From: an uncultured Paracoccaceae bacterium
GTDB lineage: Bacteria; Pseudomonadota; Alphaproteobacteria; Rhodobacterales; Rhodobacteraceae
Direction: 5' to 3'
Assembly (NCBI GenBank): GCA_937146765.1
Contig: CAKZRP010000038.1
Coordinates: forward strand, 1 to 64,000
DNA length: 64,000 nt
The translations under genes and the position numbers were made by a program. The first letter of the stretch is position 1, and the number at the start of each line of letters is the position of its first letter. Under the pieces are notes generated by a model that saw only the letters and a program-made list of their open reading frames with translations, was not told where the DNA came from and made no database searches. This document shows positions 17,649 through 26,224 of this stretch, one piece after another.

Positions 17649-18689
17649 ATGCCCGCTCTCGCCGATCAAAGCTCCGCCCGTCTCGGCCTGCCTTTCCTGA
17701 TGCCCGCCCAGGCGCAGAAACATGTGACCCATAACGAAGCGCTGCTGCAGCTCGACCTCCTGGTGCAGCTGGTGCTGGAGACAGAGGGGGCGCTGAGCCC
17801 GCCGCCCGCGCCCGAACCGGGCCAGGTCTTTGATCTCGGCGCGGAGCCGAGTGGCGACTGGGCCGGGCAGGGGGGGCGGCTGGCGGCCTACTGCGACGGG
17901 GCCTGGCTGTTCCTCGATGCCGCCGAGGGCTGGCGGGCCTGGGTGCGCGACACGGCCCGGCTGCTGGTGCGCCGGGAGGGTGGCTGGCAGAGCCCGGAGG
18001 CCGAGGTGCGGCCGCGTCTGGGCATTGCCACCCCTGCGGATGCGCAGAACCCGCTGGCGGTGGCCGGACCGGCGACGCTGCTGACCCATGCCGGCGGCGG
18101 CCATCAGCTGAAGATCAACAAGGCGGCAGCGGGCGAGACCGCCAGCCTGCTGTTCCAATCCGGCTGGAACGGCCATGCGGAGATGGGGTTGGCGGGGGAT
18201 CTGGCCTTCTCGCTCAAGGTCAGCGCCGATGGCAGTGCCTGGACCGAGGCGCTGCGGGCCGATCCCGCCAGCGGCCATCTGAGCGGCGCGGCGGTGCAGG
18301 CCTCTGCCGGGGATACCACCCCGGGGCGGTTGATGCGGGCGGATTGGGGCTATGGGCCGGGCAATCTGCTCGGTCCGGTGAGCCTGGCCGGGGCTCTCCC
18401 TTCCGGGGCGGTGCTGGAGCGGGGCAGTTCCGCGGCGGGTGACTGGCTGCGGCTGGCGGATGGCAGCCAGATCTGCTGGGCCGAGCGCGCCGCCGGGGCG
18501 GTCTGGAGCTTTCCGCAGGTCTTTGCGACCCCGCCGCAGGTGATGCTGACCCCGGCACTGGCGGCGCCGCGGATGGTGGCGGTGAGCGCGCTTGCCGCCG
18601 GGGCGGTCACCCCGCTGAGCTATGATGCCAGCGGCAGTGCCCAGCCGGGCGATCTGCTGCATTGCCTGGCCATGGGCCGCTGGGGCTGA
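17649..18689 (+). CDS. DUF2793-domain protein
   Basis: The 346-residue product starts MPALADQSSARLGLPFLMPAQAQKHVTHNEALLQLD, the signature opening of DUF2793 proteins, and continues with an Ala/Gly/Leu-rich body ending in PGDLLHCLAMGRWG. There is no signal peptide. AAAGGA precedes the ATG at 17649. DUF2793 proteins are often annotated near phage or gene-transfer-agent tail genes; here the neighbours are polysaccharide export genes and no phage gene is seen. The role is unknown. It converges on the export lipoprotein gene. Confidence 0.8.
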   Translation: MPALADQSSARLGLPFLMPAQAQKHVTHNEALLQLDLLVQLVLETEGALSPPPAPEPGQVFDLGAEPSGDWAGQGGRLAAYCDGAWLFLDAAEGWRAWVRDTARLLVRREGGWQSPEAEVRPRLGIATPADAQNPLAVAGPATLLTHAGGGHQLKINKAAAGETASLLFQSGWNGHAEMGLAGDLAFSLKVSADGSAWTEALRADPASGHLSGAAVQASAGDTTPGRLMRADWGYGPGNLLGPVSLAGALPSGAVLERGSSAAGDWLRLADGSQICWAERAAGAVWSFPQVFATPPQVMLTPALAAPRMVAVSALAAGAVTPLSYDASGSAQPGDLLHCLAMGRWG

Positions 18690-18740
18690 GCGGGATGACC
18701 GCTCGAGCCCCGGATTGTCAGCTTTGCCGGATCCGCCGGA

Positions 18741-19859
18741 TCAGTCGATGATGCCGATGCGGCTGAAGATGCCGAAGACATTGCCGAAGAGGTTGGCAAC
18801 GGTGAGCGCATCGTTGATCGGGCTTTCGGTCGCCATGACCAGGTCACCGGGGTTGATCTGGAAGTTGCGGGCCGAGAACAGCCCGTCTGCCGAGGTCAGG
18901 TCGAGCGAGAAGATCACCCGGGTGTGCCGCGGCCCGCGCACCCCCGGCGCCACGGCCGAGGTCGGATATTCGCGCAGGATCAGCAGACCCTTGGGATCGG
19001 CCCGCCCGTCCTGGATGCCGCCGGTGATCGACAGCGCATCCATGGCGGAGACCTCATCCTTGGTGAAGATATGCAGCGCCTCCCGCCCGGTGGCCCCGAA
19101 GGAGAGGAAATAGCGCTCGTCCTCCTCGACAAAGACCCGGTCGCCACCCAGGAGCAGCGTGTCCTTCTGCGGCGCGTTGAGCAGGCTGTCCACGGAGGTG
19201 CCGAAGATCCGGCCGTCGCGCATCAGGCGAATCTGCGGATTGTTGAGTCCGGCGGAAATGCCGCCACCGGCGGCGATCAGCCCCATCACCGAATAGTTGC
19301 GGTCCGGCATCGGATAGGTGCCGGGACGGGCCACGCCGGAAACCAGGTCCACCGAGTTGTTGCGCCCCTCGCGCATGTCGAGCTGCAGCTGCGCCGAGGG
19401 CACGATGGCCTCGAGCGCGGTCTGCAGCTTCTCGCGGGCGAACTCCGGCGACATGCCGTTCACGTTCACATTGCCCACATAGGGCAGGAAGACCTCGCCA
19501 TTGGCGGAGACGCGCACATCCTGCAGCTGCACCATCTTCTGGCCGACCGAGCTCAGCAGGGAGCTGTCGTTGCTGTCCCAGATCCGCAGCGTCAGCTGGT
19601 CGCCGGGCTGGATGATCTGGGTTTTCGGTCCCTGGCTGGCCCCGATCCAGGACAGGCGCTCCTGCTTGCCGGTGGGCGGCCAGTGGGCGACGCTCGGCAG
19701 GAAGGCGCGGTTCACCGCGTAAAGGGCGAAATCGGTCTGCGGATCGCTGACCTCCTTCAGGATCTCCTCGCTCGCGGGGGCACCCCCGGGCAGGCGGGAG
19801 CAGGCGGCGGGAAGCAGGAGGGCGAAAAATGCGGCGGCCAGAAAGGGGAGTTTGATCAT
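18741..19859 (-). CDS. Capsule/polysaccharide export outer-membrane lipoprotein, KpsD/CtrA/Wza-like
   Basis: The 372-residue protein has a lipoprotein signal with lipobox PAAC (Cys20), a polysaccharide-export domain (IIQPGDQLTLRIW, VSANGEVFLPYVGNVNVNGMS) and at least two SLBB-like segments (VSGVARPGTYPMPDRNYSVMGLIAAGGG; INPGDLVMA). It is expected to form the outer-membrane exit channel for the polymer. With kpsM, kpsE and kpsT at 21.3-24.4 kb it completes an ABC-dependent capsule exporter of the BexD/CtrA/VexA kind. It is transcribed away from those genes. Confidence 0.92.
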   Translation of the reverse strand: MIKLPFLAAAFFALLLPAACSRLPGGAPASEEILKEVSDPQTDFALYAVNRAFLPSVAHWPPTGKQERLSWIGASQGPKTQIIQPGDQLTLRIWDSNDSSLLSSVGQKMVQLQDVRVSANGEVFLPYVGNVNVNGMSPEFAREKLQTALEAIVPSAQLQLDMREGRNNSVDLVSGVARPGTYPMPDRNYSVMGLIAAGGGISAGLNNPQIRLMRDGRIFGTSVDSLLNAPQKDTLLLGGDRVFVEEDERYFLSFGATGREALHIFTKDEVSAMDALSITGGIQDGRADPKGLLILREYPTSAVAPGVRGPRHTRVIFSLDLTSADGLFSARNFQINPGDLVMATESPINDALTVANLFGNVFGIFSRIGIID

Positions 19860-20265
19860 GAAGTCCTAATCCTGATGGCAGTCAGGAAGCGATTGTGAAA
19901 CGATTGCGGGCACCATACCGGCGGGGCCAGTAGGGTCAATATTGGAACGGGGCCTGCCGCACGCAGAGCGGGGATGTGACATTCCGGCCAGCGCCCGCGG
20001 CGGCATGTGCAGGCGGGATTGGCCATGGTCTCCGCCGGGGGCTTGCGAAAGTCTCGGACGAGGGGTTTTCCGATCCCGTCCCATCCTTTTGATCCCGGTG
20101 TCTTGTCGTGGCCTGCCTTTGGGGTTCGTCCCGGTCCTTCGGGCCCTGCCCGGGACGCCTGTCGGCCAGCGGATGTTTTGCGCAGCCGTTACTGGGGGTT
20201 TGTCAGCCGGGCCCGGTGTCTGTATCCAGACGCACGAAGTTCAAGATCAAGGAGCGCGCCTGACT
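19860..20265. other. Divergent gene-free region between export lipoprotein and GT2 genes
   Basis: This 406-base gap separates two divergent genes and must contain their promoters. It holds a direct repeat CGATTG separated by TGAAA near 19891-19907 and an inverted repeat GTCCCGG (20128-20134) / CCGGGAC (20150-20156). No gene or known motif was recognised. Confidence 0.4.
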
Positions 20266-21273
20266 ATGGCATTTTCCGACAGGGCCCCGCGCAGGCTGGT
20301 CGCCGTGGTGGTGACCTATAACCGGCTCGACAAGCTGAAAGTGACCCTGGCGCGTCTGCTGGAGAGCGCCGCCGAGGAGTTGGCGATGGTGGTGGTGGCC
20401 GACAATGCCTCCACCGATGGCACCGGTGCCTGGCTCGCCGGGCTCAGCGATCCGCGGCTGGACATCCTGTCGAGCCCGGTCAATTCCGGCGGCGCCGGTG
20501 GTTTCAACCGCGGCATGCGGCACGCGATGGAGCAGCACGCTCCCGACTGGCTGGTGGTGATGGATGACGACGCCCGCCCGGAGCCCGGCGCGCTGGCGGC
20601 CTTTCACGCGCTGCCGCCGGAGAAATGGGAGGCGGTGGCGGCGGCGGTCTATTTCCCCTCCGGCGAGATCTGCGAGATGAATCGCCCCTCGCGCAACCCC
20701 TTCTGGCACCGGCGCGAATTCCTGCGCACCCTGCTCGGGGGCGGGCGCTCGGGGTTCCATATTCCGCCCTCGGCCTATGAGGGGGAGGGATTCGGCATCG
20801 ATGTCACCTCCTTTGTCGGGTTTTTCATTTCGGCCGAGGTGGTGCGCCGCATCGGCTATCCGGACCCGCGGCTGTTCATCTACGGCGACGATGGCATTTA
20901 TACGCTGGGGCTGAGTCGGGACGGCGGGCGGATCGGGTTCGAGCCGGGGATCCGCTTTGAACACGACCTGACCAGCTTTGCCGGGGCCAGCCCGGACCAG
21001 GCGGTGCAGCGCGGGCGCCTGGCGCCGCTGTGGAAGGTCTATTATTATCATCGCAACCTGCTGTTCCTCTACCGGATGGCGGCGGGGGCGCTGTTCTGGC
21101 CGGCGCTGATCGCAATCATTCCCAAATGGCTGCTGAAGGCCCGCCACTACGGGGGGGATGCCGGGGTCTTCCTGCGGCTGCTGCGGCGGGCGATGGTCGA
21201 CGGGCTGTTGCAGCGCAAGACGATGACCCATGCCGAGGTGCTGGATCTGGCCCGCCGCCCCGGCGAGGAGTGA
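20266..21273 (+). CDS. GT2 glycosyltransferase, GlfT1-like (galactofuranosyl/rhamnosyl transferase candidate)
   Basis: The 335-residue protein has a GT-A fold opening VAVVVTYNRLDKLKVTLARL, DNASTDGT, NSGGAGGFNRG and the metal-binding VVMDDDARPEP (Asp-Asp-Asp), then a C-terminal amphipathic/hydrophobic part (about 265-300). The combination GAGGFxRG plus DDD is typical of galactofuranosyltransferases such as GlfT1. UDP-galactopyranose mutase at 28.6 kb could supply its donor. The start at 20266 has AAGGAG eleven bases upstream; longer readings upstream have no family similarity. Confidence 0.85.
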   Translation: MAFSDRAPRRLVAVVVTYNRLDKLKVTLARLLESAAEELAMVVVADNASTDGTGAWLAGLSDPRLDILSSPVNSGGAGGFNRGMRHAMEQHAPDWLVVMDDDARPEPGALAAFHALPPEKWEAVAAAVYFPSGEICEMNRPSRNPFWHRREFLRTLLGGGRSGFHIPPSAYEGEGFGIDVTSFVGFFISAEVVRRIGYPDPRLFIYGDDGIYTLGLSRDGGRIGFEPGIRFEHDLTSFAGASPDQAVQRGRLAPLWKVYYYHRNLLFLYRMAAGALFWPALIAIIPKWLLKARHYGGDAGVFLRLLRRAMVDGLLQRKTMTHAEVLDLARRPGEE

Positions 21274-21299
21274 GGGCAGGGGCCGCCCTCCCCGCGCGC

Positions 21300-22124
21300 T
21301 CAGCGGTTCATGATCTCGCGGTTGAACCGGGCCAGCAGCAAAAAGCCAAATGCGGTGAGCCCGAGGCTCAGGAACAGCACGTAGAGCTCGCTGACATAGG
21401 CGGCGGTATATGTGGCGTAAAAGCCCTGCCGCATCAGCCCGACGATATGGATCAGCGGATTGTACCACAGGATGTCCTGGGCATAGCGAGGCATGTCGTC
21501 ATAGAGAAAGAAGATGCCGGAGGCGATGAACAGCGGCCGGTTCACCACGTTCCAGATGATGTCCCAGATCGGGAAGAAGGCGGTGAGCACCGCATTGATC
21601 GATCCCACCCCAAGGCCGAGCAGGATGGCCAGAAACAGGGCGACGAGGATCGGTTCGGGATCCAGCATGGCGCGGGCATCGGTGATCAGCAGGATGCCGC
21701 CGATCAGCAGGAAGGTGTTGAAGACGCTGGTGAGTCCGTTCAGCAGCAGCCGCGCCATCATCGCATCAATCCAGGTCACTGCCGGGTAGCGCAGCAGCGG
21801 TTTGGAAAAGCCGATCGCATGGCGGCAGGTGCGCGCCAGATTGCCGTACAGGTCAAAGGGCATGTAGCCGGTGGCGTAAAACAGCAGGAAACTGTTGCCG
21901 AGGGCCGGGCTGCGCACCATCAGCGAAAAGCCGATGCTGAGGAAAAGGATCGCGGCCAGGGGCTCCAGCACGGTCCACAGGTAGCCCCCCGGGGTGCGCC
22001 CGTAGCGGGTGGACATTTCCCGCAGGATCAGGGCCACGATGGTGCGCAGGGTGGCAAACCGCCGGGTACTGCCGCGCACCGGGGTCAGGGTGGGCAGGGC
22101 AGGGGGCTGGGGAATCTCGGCCAT
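21300..22124 (-). CDS. kpsM: ABC-2 capsule export permease KpsM
   Basis: The 274-residue protein has about six membrane spans and the KpsM-type motifs LILREMSTRYGRTPGGYLWT near the N-terminus, PLLRYPAVTWIDAMMARLLL and NPLIHIVGLMRQGFY. It is the inner-membrane channel of an ABC-2 polysaccharide transporter. The start at 22124 is taken from the family; the same frame stays open to 23984 but only as antisense of kpsE and kpsT. It is divergent from kpsE and converges on the GT2 gene. Confidence 0.93.
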   Translation of the reverse strand: MAEIPQPPALPTLTPVRGSTRRFATLRTIVALILREMSTRYGRTPGGYLWTVLEPLAAILFLSIGFSLMVRSPALGNSFLLFYATGYMPFDLYGNLARTCRHAIGFSKPLLRYPAVTWIDAMMARLLLNGLTSVFNTFLLIGGILLITDARAMLDPEPILVALFLAILLGLGVGSINAVLTAFFPIWDIIWNVVNRPLFIASGIFFLYDDMPRYAQDILWYNPLIHIVGLMRQGFYATYTAAYVSELYVLFLSLGLTAFGFLLLARFNREIMNR

Positions 22125-22304
22125 GCAGATCTCGGGTAAATTCGGGGCAAACTCGGCGGCGCGCGGCGCGCGGCAGGGGCCAGTATGACGGATCGGCCCG
22201 TCGGTGACAAACGGCTCTTTGCCCGCCGACCCGGGCGGCCATTGATTCCGGGGCGGTTTATCGTGATAACTCCCCCAACATGCCCTTTCAGAAGCGATGC
22301 CGTT

Positions 22305-23702
22305 GTGAGCGATAACGTGACCCCCATCAAACCCGCGGGTGAGACGCAGGCGAAGGCCGCCGCCACAGAGGAGCAGGCGCCCAAGTCCAATTCGGAATCG
22401 GCTGCCCCCAAGCAGGCTGAAGGGACGCCGCCGCAGGCGGAGCCGCCCGCCAAGCCGGCAGAGATGGAAAAGGAACTCGCCGCCCTGCGCAAGCGGGCCC
22501 AGGCGGCAGAGGACAAGGTGCACGAGCTCAACCGCAAGATCGCCGCGCCGACCGTGCCAGTGCTGGCGCAGGCGGCCGGGATGAAGACCCGCCACTGGGG
22601 GGTGTTGGCCAGTTTCCTCGCCATGGTGGTGGCTCCCTTTCTGGCGGTGGTGCTCTATCTTCTGATGATCGCGGAGGACCAATATACCTCCAAGGCGGGC
22701 TTTATCGTGCGGGGCCAGGACGGCGCCACGGCGACCGATCTTCTGGGCGGGCTTGCCCATTTCACTGGCGCCGGCGGGGGCACCGCCTCGGACAGCGACA
22801 TCCTCTATGAATTCATCCAGAGCCAGGAAATCGCCGAGGAAATCAATGCCGAGCTGGGGCTGGTGGCGCATTTCTCCGACCATTGGCCCAAGGACTGGGT
22901 CTTCGCGATCTGGCCCGAGGCGACGCCGGAGGACCTCACCTGGTTCTGGCAGCGCATCGTCAGCGTCAACTACGACAGCGGCTCCGGCCTGATCGAGATC
23001 CAGGCAGTGGCCTATGATCGCGACATGGCGCAGGCGATCACCAAGGCGATCGTCTCCCACTCCCAGGCTCGCATCAATATCCTCAACGAACAGGCGCGCG
23101 AGGATGCCATGCGCTATGCGCGCACCGACCTCGACGAGGCGATCGAGCGGCTGAAAACGGCGCGCGAGGCGATGATCCAGTTCCGCACCCGCACCCGCAT
23201 CGTCGATCCGGCCGCGGATATCCAGGGTCGCATGGGGGTGATGAACAACCTGCAGCAGCAACTGGCGGAGGCGCTGGTGCAATACGACCTGCTGCGCGGC
23301 ACTGTCACCGGCGATGACCCACGCCTTGCGACCGCGCAGCGCCGCATCGACGTGATCCGCGAGCGGATCGACCAGGAGCGCACTAATTTTGCCTCCTCTG
23401 AGACCTTCGAAGCAGGCGGCGCGGGGGAAAGCTACCCGGCGCTGATCTCGGAGTTCGAGCGGCTGACCGTGGACCGTGAATTTGCCGAACAGGCCTACCG
23501 CGGGGCGCTGACCTCGATGGAACTGGCCCGCGAGGAGGCCACCCGCCAGAGCCGCTATCTCGCCACCTATATCAACCCGACCCGGGCGCAGGATTCCGAA
23601 TATCCGCGGCGGGGGCTGATCTCTGCACTGGCGGGGTTGTTCCTGCTGATGGGCTGGTCGATCCTGGTGCTGATCTACTATTCGGTCCGCGACCGGCGAT
23701 AG
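22305..23702 (+). CDS. kpsE: Capsule export polysaccharide co-polymerase, KpsE-like
   Basis: The product (465 residues from this GTG) has a charged N-terminus rich in Ala, Lys, Pro and Gln, a short coiled coil (EKELAALRKRAQAAEDKVHELNRK), one membrane span (LASFLAMVVAPFLAVVLYLLMI), a long periplasmic coiled-coil region and a second span near the C-terminus (LISALAGLFLLMGWSILVLIYY). This is the KpsE/CtrB/BexC topology. It bridges KpsMT and the outer-membrane channel. No start has a good ribosome-binding site; an in-frame ATG at 22185 would add 40 residues. kpsT follows ten bases downstream. Confidence 0.88.
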   Translation: MSDNVTPIKPAGETQAKAAATEEQAPKSNSESAAPKQAEGTPPQAEPPAKPAEMEKELAALRKRAQAAEDKVHELNRKIAAPTVPVLAQAAGMKTRHWGVLASFLAMVVAPFLAVVLYLLMIAEDQYTSKAGFIVRGQDGATATDLLGGLAHFTGAGGGTASDSDILYEFIQSQEIAEEINAELGLVAHFSDHWPKDWVFAIWPEATPEDLTWFWQRIVSVNYDSGSGLIEIQAVAYDRDMAQAITKAIVSHSQARINILNEQAREDAMRYARTDLDEAIERLKTAREAMIQFRTRTRIVDPAADIQGRMGVMNNLQQQLAEALVQYDLLRGTVTGDDPRLATAQRRIDVIRERIDQERTNFASSETFEAGGAGESYPALISEFERLTVDREFAEQAYRGALTSMELAREEATRQSRYLATYINPTRAQDSEYPRRGLISALAGLFLLMGWSILVLIYYSVRDRR

Positions 23703-23712
23703 GTGCTGAGGC

Positions 23713-24366
23713 ATGATCCGGCTGGAGAACCTGACCAAGAGCTTCTGGATCAAGGGCGAGCGCAAGGTGGTGATCGACGACCTGTCGCTGACCCTGCCCA
23801 CCGGCAAGTCGCTGGCGCTTTTGGGGCGCAACGGGGCCGGCAAATCCACCCTGCTGGAAATCATCGCCGGCACCCTGCCGCCGGACAGCGGCCGGGTGCT
23901 GAGCGACGGGACGATCTCTTGGCCGGTGGGGCTTGCAGCCTCCTTCCATGGCGATCTCACCGGGGCCGAGAATGTGCGCTTCATCGCCCGGATCTACGGG
24001 GTGGATACAGATGATCTGGTGGAGTTCGTCGGCGCCTTTGCCGAATTGGGCCGTTCCTACCACATGCCGATGCGGACCTATTCCAGCGGCATGAAGTCAC
24101 GGCTGACCTTCGGCGCCTCCATGGGGATCCGCTTTGACACCTATCTGGTGGATGAGGTCACCGCGGTGGGCGACCAGTCCTTCAAGCGCAAGAGCCAGGC
24201 GATCTTTGCCGAACGGATGCGCAGCTCCTCCGCCATCCTGGTCAATCACTCCATGGGCGAGGTGCGCAGGTTCTGCAACGCCGGGGTGGTGCTGGAAGGC
24301 GGCAAGGCGGAATATTTCGACGACCTCGAGGAGGCGATCGCCGTGCATGAGGAGATCCTGCGCTGA
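23713..24366 (+). CDS. kpsT: ABC capsule export ATPase KpsT
   Basis: The 217-residue ATPase has Walker A GRNGAGKST (about residue 38-46), signature YSSGMKSRL and Walker B DTYLVDEV followed by a His switch VNHSMGEV. The length and the YSSGMKSRL signature are typical of KpsT/BexA/CtrD, which energise capsule export together with KpsM. It is co-transcribed with kpsE. Confidence 0.95.
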   Translation: MIRLENLTKSFWIKGERKVVIDDLSLTLPTGKSLALLGRNGAGKSTLLEIIAGTLPPDSGRVLSDGTISWPVGLAASFHGDLTGAENVRFIARIYGVDTDDLVEFVGAFAELGRSYHMPMRTYSSGMKSRLTFGASMGIRFDTYLVDEVTAVGDQSFKRKSQAIFAERMRSSSAILVNHSMGEVRRFCNAGVVLEGGKAEYFDDLEEAIAVHEEILR

Positions 24367-24375
24367 AAGCAGGCC

Positions 24376-26217
24376 TCACTCCGCCTTTTTAGAGCCTGTT
24401 TCTGCACGATCCTGCGCGCCCAGCCGCTGCTGCCAATAGGCCGGGGTGGTCATGCGGTCATAGCCCTGGCGCCAGGCCGTCTTCTGGGCCTCGAAGCCGC
24501 GGATGAAGCGCAGGGTGGTGCGGGTCATCTCCCAGGCGATGCGATAGAAACGCCGTTTGGAATGGTGCAGCGTATAGGCCTTGTCGCGGCCGGTGTTGAC
24601 GAAGGTGATCCGCGCCGCCCCCAGCGCGTAATAGACCAGCCCGCGCTGGCTGATGTCCTGATGGATGCGGCTGCCCAGATGCGACCAGAAGGGGATCACA
24701 TGGCCGTTCAGGGTCAAAAGCCCGAGCCAGGTGCGCAGCTTGCGCGAGATGCGGGTGAAGATGCGTTGCTGCGGCGCGCTATAGGGCAGATCCGCCACCG
24801 GCTGCCAGCCTTCCTCTGCGGCCAGGTCGCGGATATGGGCGCGCCGGGCGCTCATGTCGAGATTGTCGTCAAAGAACTGGGGCCCCTGCATCACGTCCTG
24901 CCAGGCCAGCAACTGCGCCTCGGCGCTGGCGTAATGCAGCCGCAGCAGCGAGCGCAGGATGAAGCGGATCGCCACCCGCGCGGTGCCCAGCGGGCTGCGC
25001 GCCAGGCTGTCGAAGACCAGATGGTGGATCAGGTGGTTGCGCAGATCGAGATAGAGCGTCTGGGCGCTTTCCTTCTCGGTGAAATCATCCTGGAAGGAGA
25101 CCACCCCGTTCAGGGTGCGGATGTCGAAGTCATTGGCCAGCGAGAAGCTGATGTCATCGCCGCGCACGAAGAAGGGGAAGGGGTGATGGCGCAGCCCGGC
25201 GACCGGGAAGGCAAAGAACCACCAGCCGCCATAGAGGGTGGCGGGGCGGGGGCCGTTCTCGGCGTGCTGCATCTTCATCAGCCGGGCCCGGTTGCGCAGG
25301 TTGACACCGTTGAACAGCGGCCGGCAGGCACCGTCGAACCAGGCGCCGCTTTCCCAGATCGCCCATTTGTGGGTGGTGTTGATCATCGCCCCGGCCAGGG
25401 CGGATCGCGGATCGCGGGCCAGCGCCAGGAAGACATAGGCGCGGGCGATGTTCTCCATGTGGAAGGAGGCATCGTCATCCATGAACAGGCAATGGCTGGC
25501 TCCGGCCGCCTCCGCCTCCAGAAGCCCGCGGGCAAACCCGCCGGCACCGCCGTAATTGGGATTGGGGTAAACCTGCAGGCGGTCGCCGCTGGTCAGGCCC
25601 GCGCTCTGGCCCGTGCTCTGGCCCGTGCTCTGGCCGTTATCGACCACCTGCAGGCGGATATGGGCGCCATAATCGAAGCGTGCCAGAAAGGCGCAGAGCC
25701 GGTCCACCGTGCGCGTCACCTCGGCCTCGCGGTGGAAGGTGGTGATGGAAATCGCCATTTCCGGGCGTTCCTCTGCGGCCAGATCCGCCCGGTCGAGGGC
25801 AAAGCGGGCGCGTTGCAGACGGGCGGTGCCGGAGAGGGCGGCGAGGCTGAAGGAGAGCACCCCGCGGCGCTCCGCCAGCAGGTCCTCCAGCGCGATCACC
25901 TGCGGATGCCCGGGGTCGAGCCGCAGCACCTGGCGCCAGATCACCTCGCCGGAGCGCCCGGGCAGGTCCTGGCAGATCTGCACCTCGGCCTCGCCGGCCC
26001 CCTCCAGTTCCAGCACCAGCCCCTCCAGCCGGCAGAAGGCCCAGCTGTCGAGGTTGAAGAGGTTGAAATAGGTGTCAAAGCTGATCCGGCAGCCTGGCGG
26101 CACATGGTAGATGCCGCTCTGCGCATCGAGGCTGACAGCGCCAATTTCCCTGTAATAGAGCCTGCTTTCGGTGCAGATTCCAATTTCCGGGGCGATGATG
26201 TTCTGAAGCGTGATCAT
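24376..26217 (-). CDS. GlfT2-like galactofuranosyltransferase
   Basis: The 613-residue protein has an N-terminal beta-sandwich-like region (1-170), a GT-A domain with ISITTFHREAEVTRTVDRL, NPNYGGAGGFARGL and CLFMDDDASFH (DDD), then GWWFFAFPV, FVRGDDISFSL, and a long helical C-terminal part. This order matches GlfT2-type UDP-galactofuranose transferases. The donor could come from the Glf enzyme at 28634. Start at 26217 lies seven bases after the sulfotransferase stop on the same strand, so the two are probably co-transcribed. A stretch of GQST repeats (DNA 25598-25633) interrupts the GT-A domain just before NPNYGG. Confidence 0.88.
   Translation of the reverse strand: MITLQNIIAPEIGICTESRLYYREIGAVSLDAQSGIYHVPPGCRISFDTYFNLFNLDSWAFCRLEGLVLELEGAGEAEVQICQDLPGRSGEVIWRQVLRLDPGHPQVIALEDLLAERRGVLSFSLAALSGTARLQRARFALDRADLAAEERPEMAISITTFHREAEVTRTVDRLCAFLARFDYGAHIRLQVVDNGQSTGQSTGQSAGLTSGDRLQVYPNPNYGGAGGFARGLLEAEAAGASHCLFMDDDASFHMENIARAYVFLALARDPRSALAGAMINTTHKWAIWESGAWFDGACRPLFNGVNLRNRARLMKMQHAENGPRPATLYGGWWFFAFPVAGLRHHPFPFFVRGDDISFSLANDFDIRTLNGVVSFQDDFTEKESAQTLYLDLRNHLIHHLVFDSLARSPLGTARVAIRFILRSLLRLHYASAEAQLLAWQDVMQGPQFFDDNLDMSARRAHIRDLAAEEGWQPVADLPYSAPQQRIFTRISRKLRTWLGLLTLNGHVIPFWSHLGSRIHQDISQRGLVYYALGAARITFVNTGRDKAYTLHHSKRRFYRIAWEMTRTTLRFIRGFEAQKTAWRQGYDRMTTPAYWQQRLGAQDRAETGSKKAE
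25598..25633. repeat. In-frame 12-base tandem repeat inside the GlfT2-like gene
   Basis: Three consecutive units, CCCGCGCTCTGG then CCCGTGCTCTGG twice, encode a GQST/GQSA repeat on the minus strand. The number of units could vary by slippage without changing the frame. Confidence 0.8.
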
Positions 26218-26224
26218 GGGCGTC

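Noticed and set aside
22258-22319. TTATCGTGATAA palindrome and a GTGAGCGATAAC stretch resembling part of the lac operator before kpsE
   Set aside because: The lac-like part covers the presumed start codon of kpsE and is only a partial match; there is no LacI-type regulator in the window. It is probably coincidence.
22125-23984. Upstream extension of the kpsM frame to 894 codons
   Set aside because: The extension is antisense to kpsE and kpsT; only the last 274 codons match KpsM.
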